From assembly GCA_947629605.1 (NCBI GenBank), contig CANREK010000033.1, positions 1 through 10,287 on the forward strand: a stretch of DNA of 10,287 bases, in the 5' to 3' direction. The notes below the pieces were generated by a model. It saw only the letters and a list, made by a program, of their open reading frames with translations, ran no database searches and was not told the DNA's origin. This stretch comes from an uncultured Clostridia bacterium. Its GTDB lineage: Bacteria; Bacillota; Clostridia; Christensenellales; Borkfalkiaceae. A program made the translations under genes and the position numbers. Of the stretch, positions 1 through 8,165 are shown piece by piece; position 1 is the stretch's first letter, and each line of letters opens with the position of its first letter.

Positions 1-1968
<1,968 letters not shown>

Positions 1969-1980
1969 AATTTCTCCTTT

Positions 1981-2331
1981 TCAGATATGGCATTGCAGGT
2001 GCGCACAGGCAAGCTCTAACACGGCGAGAACGTGTTCGTCGTCGAGGGAATAGAGAATATTCTGCCCCTCGCGGCGGGACTTGACGATGCCGTTCGCCTT
2101 CAAGAGGCGCAGTTGATGGGAGACCGCCGACTGCGTTCCCCCCACCGCCTCCACGATGTGCAGAACGCACATCTCCCCTTGGCGGAGGGCGAAGAGAATT
2201 TTGAGACGGCAGGGCTCGGAGATGGATTTGAACGCCGAGGCGACCTTTGCGATCTCCTCTTCCCCCGGCATGTTGGCCTTGGCCCTTTGGGCGGCGAGCT
2301 CGTGTTCTTTTTCGTGTTCACAGACTGTCAT
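1981..2331 (-). CDS. ArsR/SmtB-family metal-sensing repressor
   Basis: Dimeric winged-helix repressor expected to shut off its own operon until zinc, cadmium or lead binds. 116 residues, normal for the family. The DNA-reading helix is TQSAVSHQLRLLK (66-78) and the wing follows at about 86-95. Candidate metal ligands: an alpha5-type site with Asp98, His100, His111 and Cys114 or His115 (DDEH...HLQCH), and an alpha3N-type site with Cys4, His6/His10, Cys55 and His58 in EMCVLH, where CadC has two cysteines (CVC) and SmtB has Cys and Asp. The start is set by GGAGGTG, five bases before the ATG at 2331. An in-frame ATG at 2367 lies inside the promoter -10 region and cannot be the start of a transcript from that promoter. 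The next gene, 12 bases downstream, is the metal pump it presumably controls. Family assignment is firm; which metal it senses is inference. Confidence 0.93.
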   Translation of the reverse strand: MTVCEHEKEHELAAQRAKANMPGEEEIAKVASAFKSISEPCRLKILFALRQGEMCVLHIVEAVGGTQSAVSHQLRLLKANGIVKSRREGQNILYSLDDEHVLAVLELACAHLQCHI

Positions 2332-2346
2332 ATGCACCTCCATATC

Positions 2347-2372
2347 AATATATGAATAACTGTTCATATATT
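2347..2372. promoter_or_regulatory. Operator for the ArsR/SmtB-type repressor
   Basis: A perfect inverted repeat with 10-base arms AATATATGAA and TTCATATATT, separated by the six bases TAACTG. It matches the classical SmtB/CzrA/CadC operator pattern (ATATGAA...TTCATAT). It covers most of the -10 box (2368-2373) and the predicted transcription start near 2361, so a bound dimer would block RNA polymerase directly. It lies 16 bases upstream of the arsR start codon. Confidence 0.92.
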
Positions 2373-2397
2373 ACCACAAAAGAAAAACGCTTGTCAA
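2368..2397 (-). promoter_or_regulatory. Sigma-A promoter of the arsR-cadA operon
   Basis: On the minus strand a perfect -35 TTGACA (2392-2397) is followed after 18 bases by -10 TAATAT (2368-2373). The predicted start is near 2361, giving a leader of about 30 bases before the arsR ATG. The -35 box shares bases with the TGA stop of the preceding pseudouridine synthase gene (2394-2396) and sits in the centre of that gene's terminator. The -10 is covered by the repressor operator. Confidence 0.9.
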
Positions 2398-2404
2398 GCG
2401 TTTT
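2381..2404 (-). terminator. Intrinsic terminator of the feoAB-rluA cluster, overlapping the stop codon
   Basis: The minus strand reads AAAACGCTTG, one base, CAAGCGTTTT, then a run continuing TCTTTT: arms 2384-2393 and 2395-2404 are perfectly complementary. In practice about 8 base pairs would close over a short loop. The upstream gene's TGA (2394-2396) is in the loop, as is the TTGACA -35 of the next promoter. On the plus strand the hairpin is not followed by a comparable T-run, so termination is predicted for minus-strand transcripts only. Confidence 0.8.
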
Positions 2405-3221
2405 GCGAAGGAATTTGCAAATTTTTTCGGGAGACGAACGTTTTTCCGCATATATCTTGCAGATTTTTGTCCGTGAACAGGGTGAGTTTCTGCGCTAAGA
2501 GCTGCTGGCGTGTCATGTGGAAACGGCGGTTGAGGGCGGAATCGCCATACTTTTCGTCGCCCAAGACGGGGTGGCCGAGAAAGGCGAGGTGGGCGCGGAT
2601 CTGGTGCGTCTTGCCCGTGTGCAGGGTGATTTTGAGAAGGGAAAGTCCGCCCTCTTCCCTCAGAACCTCATATTCCGTGACGATTTTCTCGCCCCTCGGC
2701 TCCCGCGTGATGCGCACCGTCGAGCGCCTTTCATCCTTGACGAGATAGGCCTCTTCCACGGCGTGCGGGCGCGGCATTTTCCCCGAAACGACGGCGAGAT
2801 AGACCTTTTCCGCCCTCTTCTCTCGGAAACAGGTGAGAAGTTCCTCCTCGGCTTCGGCGGTCTTGGCAAAGACCATGACGCCGGCCGTGTTGCGGTCGAG
2901 ACGGTGGATAAAATAGGTCGGATGCGCCGCCGAAAGGGCCGAAAATACCGCCTCGGAATTGACGCCGCTCTCCTTGTCGACGGCGACGACGTTGTCATCC
3001 TCATAGAGGACCGTGAAGGCGACCTTTTTCTCCTGCGCGGGGGTCAAAAAGTACTGCACGACATCCCCTTTTTTGAGGGTTATGTCGCGGTTTATGTGCT
3101 CGCCGTTGACGCGGATGCCCCTGTTTTTGAGGAGCGTGCGGAAGCAGAACGACGCCTGTGCGTACGTCTCATCGGTGAACTTTTTGAGCGTGTTTTCTTC
3201 GGATACGGTGTAGGTTTTCAA
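2394..3221 (-). CDS. RluA-family RNA pseudouridine synthase with S4 domain
   Basis: Isomerises specific uridines in rRNA or tRNA to pseudouridine; a cytoplasmic RluA/RluC/RluD-type enzyme. 275 residues: an S4-like RNA-binding domain at roughly 12-60 (FRTLLKNRGIRVNG), then the catalytic domain with HRLDRNTAG, where Asp109 is the catalytic aspartate, and the late motif HTGKTHQIRAHLAFLGHP. The initiation codon is TTG at 3221; it is the only sensible start because the S4 domain begins directly after it, and GAGGG lies six bases upstream. It begins inside feoB, overlapping its last 53 bases, which suggests translational coupling and cotranscription with feoAB. The 3' end carries the cluster's terminator over the stop codon. 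The substrate site cannot be told from sequence. A second, S4-less paralogue lies at 8166-8864. Confidence 0.93.
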   Translation of the reverse strand: MKTYTVSEENTLKKFTDETYAQASFCFRTLLKNRGIRVNGEHINRDITLKKGDVVQYFLTPAQEKKVAFTVLYEDDNVVAVDKESGVNSEAVFSALSAAHPTYFIHRLDRNTAGVMVFAKTAEAEEELLTCFREKRAEKVYLAVVSGKMPRPHAVEEAYLVKDERRSTVRITREPRGEKIVTEYEVLREEGGLSLLKITLHTGKTHQIRAHLAFLGHPVLGDEKYGDSALNRRFHMTRQQLLAQKLTLFTDKNLQDICGKTFVSRKNLQIPSQNA

Positions 3222-4959
3222 GGATATCCCTCACAAGCAAAAATGCGACAATGGGTGCCGAAAACAGCAGTGCATACACGGCTCCGCCTCTGAGCAAAAA
3301 GTAGGTGAGATAGCTCATGAGCAGGGCGCTTGCCGTCTGAAATGCGGCGTAGAGCAGGGCACGCTTCCACCCGAGTTCCCGCGCCGTTGCGGCGACCGCC
3401 GAGACGCAGGGCGAACAGGTCAGCATGAACACGGCAAAGGCCGCCGCGCTCTCGAATCCGTAGGGAAATTCGCCGAAAAACATCGTGATGGCGCCCGCAA
3501 CGTTCTCCTTGGCGATGATCCCCGAGAGCGCCGCATAGGCGATGCGCCAATCCCCCATGCCCGCAGGCGCAAACAGCCATTTGAGGCCGCCGCAGATGTG
3601 TGCGAGCATGCTTTCCTCCGCGGAGACGAGGCGGAAGGAGAAGTCGAACGAGGAGAGCGCCCACGAGAGGAGCAAAAAGGCCAAGATCACCGTCGCTGTC
3701 TTTATTATAAACTGTTTGATCTGAAAGAGCAAGCCTTTGAGGACAAAAACGGGGTCGGGAATTTGCAGGGGCGCAAGTTCCATCAAAAAGGGAGGCTGTT
3801 TCCCGCGCAAAAGTCTCGCCGCAAGGAGCGACAGCCCGATCCCGATGAGATATAAGACGACGACTGCGGGGAAGGGATCTTCAAAAAAGGAAGAGGTCAG
3901 CGTCAGAAACACGGGCAGTTTGGCACTGCACGGAATGTAGGGAAGGCACAAGATCGCCCGCCGCTGCATCTTTTTGTCATCGAGCCCCCGCGTCGTGAGC
4001 ACGGCCGCGGCCGTACAGCCGAACCCCATGAGGAGGGAGAACACCGCCCGCCCGTTGAGCCCCACCTTGGAGAAGAGCCCGTCGGTGAGATAGGCGAGAC
4101 GGCTCATGAGCCCGCTCTCCTCAAAGGCGATCAAAAAGAGAAAGAGCATGGCGATCTGCGGCAGAAAACAGAGCACGCTGCCGAGCCCCGCGAGAAAGCC
4201 GTCCTTGACGAGGGAGCGCACGACGGGAGAAGGGATTTTCGCAGCATAACTGCCCAAAAATTCCGAAAAGAAGTCCTCGACCGCCCCCTTTAAGGTGTCC
4301 CCCACGAGCCCCGGGGCAAAGGTCAGAAAGAACACGAGGAGCATGAGCCCCACAAAGAGCGGCACGCAGAAGAGGCCGTTCAAGAAAAATCTGTCCGCCT
4401 TGGAGAGCTCCTCTTTGGGCGGGCGGTAGAGGTCGGGCGGAAGGCAAGGAATATTGCCCTTTCCCGACGCAGAGATCGGCATTTTTTGCAAGATATTGCT
4501 CAATTTCTCCTTAAAATGCCGCTCCTCGGCAAAGAGCACGGGCACGCCGAGCATGCGGGAGAACCCCTCTCTGTCGATGGCTCCGCCGCCGCGCAGGAAC
4601 TGTTTCCTCTTTGTGAGAATGACGGCCGCCCTTCGCCCCCTTGCGACATCAAAAAAGAGGGGCAGGGCGCGTTCGAGCCCCGCGCATTCGGCCACAAAGA
4701 GCACCGTCGCGTCCTTCTCTGCGGCGATGTAGTCGCGGGAGACCTTCTCCTCCATGCTCAGCGCGTCGAGGGAGTAAATACCCGGCAAATCGCACACACG
4801 GTATCGATTTTCGCCGATCTTGGCCTCTTTTTGAAGCACGCCGACGGTGACGCCGTGCCAATTCCCCACCTTGGCATGCCCCCGCGTGAGGCGGTTGAAG
4901 AGGGTGCTCTTGCCCGCGTTGGGATTGCCGACGAGGAGCAACTTCATCGGATCGGACAT
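3169..4959 (-). CDS. feoB: FeoB-like ferrous iron transporter, divergent G domain
   Basis: Membrane protein expected to import Fe2+, with a cytosolic G domain joined to a multi-helix permease. 596 residues, short against the usual 650-770. G domain: G1 GNPNAGKST (11-19), a switch I region with GNWHGVT (family usually NWPGVT), G3 DLPG (57-60). The G4 box, normally NxxD, reads TKRK (116-119), and no clear G5 SA(R/K) is seen. The permease (about 195-580) keeps the two gate-like repeats: GFGCTAAAVLTTR (312-324) followed by PYIPCSAKLPVF, and TCSPCVSAVAATARELGWKR (514-533). The conserved Pro after GFGC is missing. The ATG at 4959 has GGGGGTG five bases upstream and overlaps the end of feoA by 16 bases; a second in-frame ATG at 4947 forms an ATGA overlap with the feoA stop but has no Shine-Dalgarno. 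The family is clear; transported ion and nucleotide are inferred. Confidence 0.88.
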   Translation of the reverse strand: MSDPMKLLLVGNPNAGKSTLFNRLTRGHAKVGNWHGVTVGVLQKEAKIGENRYRVCDLPGIYSLDALSMEEKVSRDYIAAEKDATVLFVAECAGLERALPLFFDVARGRRAAVILTKRKQFLRGGGAIDREGFSRMLGVPVLFAEERHFKEKLSNILQKMPISASGKGNIPCLPPDLYRPPKEELSKADRFFLNGLFCVPLFVGLMLLVFFLTFAPGLVGDTLKGAVEDFFSEFLGSYAAKIPSPVVRSLVKDGFLAGLGSVLCFLPQIAMLFLFLIAFEESGLMSRLAYLTDGLFSKVGLNGRAVFSLLMGFGCTAAAVLTTRGLDDKKMQRRAILCLPYIPCSAKLPVFLTLTSSFFEDPFPAVVVLYLIGIGLSLLAARLLRGKQPPFLMELAPLQIPDPVFVLKGLLFQIKQFIIKTATVILAFLLLSWALSSFDFSFRLVSAEESMLAHICGGLKWLFAPAGMGDWRIAYAALSGIIAKENVAGAITMFFGEFPYGFESAAAFAVFMLTCSPCVSAVAATARELGWKRALLYAAFQTASALLMSYLTYFLLRGGAVYALLFSAPIVAFLLVRDILENLHRIRRKHAQKVHR

Positions 4960-5174
4960 ACGTTCACCCCCGCCGCCACGCTTCTGCCGAGCGCCGCCTT
5001 CCCCGTCCCCGTCGAGACCAAAAAGGTCTTGCGGAAGAGAGAAGCCCTCAGCACCTTGACCCGCGCCCCCGCATGGATGCCGAGGATGCGGAGCCGTTCC
5101 GAAAGGGCGGGATCCCCGTTGACCGACAGCACGACGGCGCCCTCTCCCCGCTTCAATTCACAGAGTTTCATCAT
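4944..5174 (-). CDS. feoA: FeoA-like SH3-domain protein, partner of FeoB
   Basis: Small cytosolic SH3-like protein that acts with FeoB in ferrous iron uptake. 76 residues from the ATG at 5174, or 75 from the adjacent ATG at 5171 (MKLCELKRGEG), which matches the usual FeoA N-terminus and length. The core LRILGIHAGARVKVL and the C-terminal strand AALGRSVAAGVNV follow the family pattern. Its end overlaps feoB by 16 bases. No Shine-Dalgarno precedes either ATG: the preceding bases are the T-run of a terminator-like hairpin (5178-5216). A longer reading from an ATG at 5216 would add 14 residues coded by that hairpin and also lacks a Shine-Dalgarno, so it is not preferred. How this start is translated is unexplained. 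Confidence 0.85.
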   Translation of the reverse strand: MMKLCELKRGEGAVVLSVNGDPALSERLRILGIHAGARVKVLRASLFRKTFLVSTGTGKAALGRSVAAGVNVCPIR

Positions 5175-5177
5175 AAT

Positions 5178-5216
5178 AAAAAATGCGGGCGGGACAATGA
5201 TTATGCCCGTCCGCAT
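5178..5216 (-). terminator. Terminator-like hairpin between the DUF378 gene and feoA
   Basis: Minus strand: ATGCGGACGGG (5216-5206), a 12-base loop, CCCGCCCGCAT (5193-5183), then TTTTTT ending at 5178. The stem has 11 positions with one A-C mismatch. It is well formed as an intrinsic terminator for the DUF378 transcript, whose stop codon is about 20 bases upstream. It ends only three bases before the first feoA ATG, so it could equally be an attenuator for feoAB. Confidence 0.75.
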
Positions 5217-5234
5217 GTTCGCCGCGCCGATTTT

Positions 5235-5480
5235 TCAGGCGTGGTTCGTCTCGCGTACTTCCCTGTTCCCCATGAGTTTCAGTGCGCCGTTCGTGATGAT
5301 CGGCGAAATGATGAGCCAAATCGCCGCCAAGGCGATGAGCGAATAGACGATGATGGCGCCGATCGCTCTGGGCCCCTGAAAGATCGCGGATACGAGGTTG
5401 AAGTTGAAGATCCCGAAGAGGCCCCAATTCAATGCACCCGTAAGCACAAGGATATAAGAGATAATGTTTGCAATGACCAT
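5235..5480 (-). CDS. DUF378 family small membrane protein
   Basis: An 81-residue integral membrane protein of the DUF378 (YuzA-like) family; no biochemical role is established. Two hydrophobic helices are visible (about residues 3-22 and 38-60), with the family hallmark GALNWGLFGIFNFNLV (15-30) at the end of the first. The tail after residue 61 is polar. The start at 5480 is chosen because GGAGG lies six bases upstream; a longer reading from 5528 would add 16 hydrophilic residues without a Shine-Dalgarno. The gene follows the terminator of the surface protein by about 50 bases; a CATAAT at 5520-5525 is -10-like, but I see no matching -35, so its promoter is uncertain. A terminator-like hairpin follows its stop codon. 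Confidence 0.88.
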   Translation of the reverse strand: MVIANIISYILVLTGALNWGLFGIFNFNLVSAIFQGPRAIGAIIVYSLIALAAIWLIISPIITNGALKLMGNREVRETNHA

Positions 5481-5529
5481 ATCTTCCCTCCTATCCGCAG
5501 TTTGGGCGATACGGAAAAGATTATGCATG

Positions 5530-5556
5530 AAAAAGGCCGTCGGTGTGCCGACGGCC
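5530..5556 (-). terminator. Intrinsic terminator of the surface protein gene
   Basis: Minus strand: GGCCGTCGG, loop CACA, CCGACGGCC, then TTTTT. A perfect 9-base-pair GC-rich stem with a U-tract, starting about 19 bases after the TAA of the surface protein gene. This separates that gene from the DUF378/feo genes. Confidence 0.9.
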
Positions 5557-5574
5557 CGTTTCTATGGATCCGAA

Positions 5575-8034
5575 TTATTTCTTTTCGTTCTTGTTCTTCT
5601 TGCCTTTGAGCTTGTCGAGGTCTACCTCTTCGACATTCTTCTCGGAAGGCTTGACCACAAACAGCACGACGATGGCGACTGCGAGCACGGCCGAGATGGC
5701 AAAGAGCACGACGGATGTGACGTTGTTTCTGAGCCAATCGATCTGCTGGGGCGTGACGTCCACGGGATTGCGGATGTCGATCGCCTGATAGGCCTTGGTC
5801 GTCTTTTGAGGAAGGTAGGAGTCGACGAGTTCGAGTTCCACGACGTAGAGGCCGCTCTTCTGAGGGGTGAAGGAGCCGGGCGTTGTGCCGGGATTCCAAT
5901 TATAGGCGTTGTCCGATTTCTCCCAAAGTTCCTCGTCCTCTTCCGTGATGTCGGAATTGAACTTGTTGATCGCGCGGAAGCATTCGTGATAGCTTTCGTA
6001 CTTGTCGCCGTCCTCCGAGAGATAGGCAGCGGCGTCCGCCACGAGGTCGTCGATGGAGACCGCGCTGAGCGACTTCTCTCTGACAAGCGCATCATCGAGA
6101 TAGTAGAGCGTATAGTTTCTCGTGCTGTTGCCGTAGGCGATGATGTCGAAGTTCGAAATGGAGTAAGAGGTGCCGCGGTAGCCGATGACTTGGCTCTCCA
6201 TGGGTTCGATGACCGCACCCGTGTAGTCGATCTCGACGGTGAAGTCGGGGATCTCCTCCACATCCCAAATGTTGGTCGACGTGAGGGTCGTGAGCTTCAT
6301 GTTGCCGTCCCCTTCGTCGATGTACATCTGCATCGTGTTGCCAGCGGCATCGGCCGCCATGATGCGGAACTTGTAGGTGCCGGGCTCGTCGATCTCAAAG
6401 CGGAGATTGTTGTAGCGGAGGCTGGTCTCGGAGGAAGCCGAGGAGCCCTCCGCCACGCCGGGCTTGCAATAGTAGATGTTGAATCTCAGGTTGCGATAGT
6501 CGGCATAGTTGCTGGAAATGAGGTCGCGGAGAGACGGGAGATAGAAGTAAGCGCCGTCGCCCGCGGAGACCTTTTTGGCGGCATCGTTGAGCTCTGTTTG
6601 ATAGTTCGAAACGACTTTGTCGTATTTATCTTGGTCGTCGATCCAATTCTTACGGGTGAGAACGCCCTCCACATTCCTCTCTTCGGGCTTGATGACCGTG
6701 TAGTAGGGAGCTTCCTTGGCGCGGTCGACGAGGATGTAGTCCATGCCTTGGTCAAGATTGTCTTTGACGCTATCCTTATCGGCGTACCAAGTCAGATAGT
6801 AGTACTGTTTATCCGCGCCCGTTCTGCCGTCGTTGGCGGTGAAGCGGATGGAGATGTATTCTTTGACATCGGTATCTTCCGTCTCCTGCGTGGGGAGGAA
6901 GTAATTGCTGGAAGAGAGCTGTTGATAGCCGTCCTTGTCCTGCGTTTCGCTGAGCTTGGGCGTCACCCATTCGCCGTCGTCGTTCTTCTTTGCGAAGTAG
7001 TAGTAGCGGTAAGGGTTCACGCTGCTGTTGCAGACGTCGATGACCTCGTAGTCGAGTTGGAATTTTTGCCCGAGCGTGAAGGCATAGACCGTTTGGTTGA
7101 TGACGAGTGCGGGTGCCGCATTATCCTCGACATTGCCGCCCTCGTAGAGCTTGGTCCCGTCGTCGTAGTCGTCGTCGGCTTCGCCGACCGTGCCGCCCGT
7201 CACTTGCATCGTTTGGCCGTTGAAGGACTTCAAGGCGACCTTTTGGCCCGTGGTCGCGCCCTCTTTCATGACGACCTTAAAGGTGAGCGGAACGTTTGCG
7301 GGGCTCGAAGTGCGGCGTTCCATGAAGTATCCGCCGATGTTGGTGAGCTTGCTGTGCTCGGCGCCCTCGGGAGCCGTATCGTTGATTTTGAGATTGAATT
7401 CGCCCGCGTTGCAGTTCACTTCGTCGATGGAGATCTTGATGTCGCTTGCGGTATCGACCGTGTAGCGATCGGATTCGGCGGGCTTGTAATCCTTATTGTC
7501 GTCGCCCTGCAAGGAGGAATCCTTCACATAGGCGTAGACGGTGCCGTTGTCGTTTTTGAATACGATCTCGTTGACGGATTTGCCGTCTTTGGTGACGTTT
7601 TCTTCGGTGCCCGAAAGGGTGAGGGTAAACGTATCGAAATTGACCTGCGGGAGCGCGAAGGTCATCGAAAAATACTGCGGGGTCTGTTCCGTTTTCAAAC
7701 GGTGGACCTCTTCGGCGCCCTCGTCGACGGGGTTAAACCATTTGAGCGCGAGGTTCTTTTGATATTCGACCGAGCCTTCTTTATGGTCGGCGTCCGCAAA
7801 CAGGAGCGTGACATATCCGACGGGCTTGTCCCCCTCGGTATCGGCATCGCTCAGAGAGTATGCTCTCACTTCGCCGCCCGTCATGCCCCAAAACAGCGAG
7901 GAGGGCGCGTAGGTGCTTGCCGCCGATGCACCGACGGCGGGCGAGAGCGCGGCGACCGCGAACCCTATGCAAAGCGCCATGAGGGCGAAGCAGAATGCTA
8001 TGATTGTGAAAAAATGCGTTTTTGTCTTATTCAT
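5575..8034 (-). CDS. Large secreted, C-terminally membrane-anchored surface protein, unknown function
   Basis: 819 residues, not recognised as a named family. Residues 1-40 are a signal peptide: MNKTKTHFF, a hydrophobic core to about 30, and a likely cleavage near VGASA. A single transmembrane helix at about 774-794 (VVLFAISAVLAVAIVVLF) is followed by a 25-residue Lys/Glu tail ending GKKNKNEKK, so the body is extracellular and the anchor is type I rather than sortase-dependent (no LPXTG seen). The extracellular part is acidic and Tyr/Thr/Asn-rich, with beta-sandwich character. Three diverged copies of one motif begin near residues 322, 494 and 621; copies two and three are followed by Ig-like strands such as DEPGTYKFRIMAADAAGN (549-566) and SGLYVVELELVDSY (727-740). 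The start at 8034 has GGAG nine bases upstream and begins the signal peptide directly; a GTG at 8064 would prepend ten polar residues. It has its own promoter and terminator. An adhesin or envelope structural role is only inference. Confidence 0.88.
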   Translation of the reverse strand: MNKTKTHFFTIIAFCFALMALCIGFAVAALSPAVGASAASTYAPSSLFWGMTGGEVRAYSLSDADTEGDKPVGYVTLLFADADHKEGSVEYQKNLALKWFNPVDEGAEEVHRLKTEQTPQYFSMTFALPQVNFDTFTLTLSGTEENVTKDGKSVNEIVFKNDNGTVYAYVKDSSLQGDDNKDYKPAESDRYTVDTASDIKISIDEVNCNAGEFNLKINDTAPEGAEHSKLTNIGGYFMERRTSSPANVPLTFKVVMKEGATTGQKVALKSFNGQTMQVTGGTVGEADDDYDDGTKLYEGGNVEDNAAPALVINQTVYAFTLGQKFQLDYEVIDVCNSSVNPYRYYYFAKKNDDGEWVTPKLSETQDKDGYQQLSSSNYFLPTQETEDTDVKEYISIRFTANDGRTGADKQYYYLTWYADKDSVKDNLDQGMDYILVDRAKEAPYYTVIKPEERNVEGVLTRKNWIDDQDKYDKVVSNYQTELNDAAKKVSAGDGAYFYLPSLRDLISSNYADYRNLRFNIYYCKPGVAEGSSASSETSLRYNNLRFEIDEPGTYKFRIMAADAAGNTMQMYIDEGDGNMKLTTLTSTNIWDVEEIPDFTVEIDYTGAVIEPMESQVIGYRGTSYSISNFDIIAYGNSTRNYTLYYLDDALVREKSLSAVSIDDLVADAAAYLSEDGDKYESYHECFRAINKFNSDITEEDEELWEKSDNAYNWNPGTTPGSFTPQKSGLYVVELELVDSYLPQKTTKAYQAIDIRNPVDVTPQQIDWLRNNVTSVVLFAISAVLAVAIVVLFVVKPSEKNVEEVDLDKLKGKKNKNEKK

Positions 8035-8078
8035 GATAACTTGCTCCACGCGGATATTCCGCACGATTATCTCGTTCT

Positions 8079-8107
8079 ATTTTACAATAAATTTCTCCGC
8101 CCGTCAA
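8079..8107 (-). promoter_or_regulatory. Promoter of the surface protein gene
   Basis: Minus strand TTGACG (8102-8107), a 17-base spacer, TAAAAT (8079-8084). Predicted start is near 8072, giving a leader of about 38 bases that contains a small hairpin GCGGA-ATA-TCCGC (8050-8062) just ahead of the GTGGAGC Shine-Dalgarno. The sequence upstream of the -35 is AT-rich (8130-8160) and could act as an UP element. Confidence 0.85.
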
Positions 8108-8130
8108 GCGGTAATTGCCTCAATCTTACA

Positions 8131-8155
8131 AGAAATTAAAAATTTCGCAAAATTT
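8131..8155 (-). terminator. Weak AT-rich terminator candidate after the second rluA gene
   Basis: AAATTT repeated around CGCA (8140-8145 and 8150-8155) makes an all-AT six-pair stem on either strand. On the minus strand it is followed by a short T-rich stretch. No GC-rich hairpin exists between the 8166 stop codon and the next promoter, so either this weak structure ends the transcript or it reads through into the surface protein gene. Confidence 0.3.
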
Positions 8156-8165
8156 CCACATTGCA

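Noticed and set aside
2332..2367. Twelve-codon N-terminal extension of the ArsR gene from an ATG at 2367
   Set aside because: The ATG lies next to the -10 box and inside the operator, upstream of the predicted transcription start. GGAGGTG selects the ATG at 2331.
5175..5216. N-terminal extension of FeoA from an ATG at 5216
   Set aside because: The extra residues are encoded by the terminator-like hairpin, lack a Shine-Dalgarno and extend beyond the usual FeoA start. Kept only as a possible regulatory leader.
8035..8064. GTG start for the surface protein at 8064
   Set aside because: It would put ten polar residues ahead of a well-formed signal peptide and has no Shine-Dalgarno; the ATG at 8034 has GGAG.
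5464..8139. An 891-codon open frame on the plus strand opposite the surface protein gene
   Set aside because: It is the antisense shadow of a GC-rich gene: low complexity (Val/Gly/Asp/Arg-rich), no Shine-Dalgarno, no family signature, and it overlaps a gene with signal peptide, anchor, promoter and terminator.
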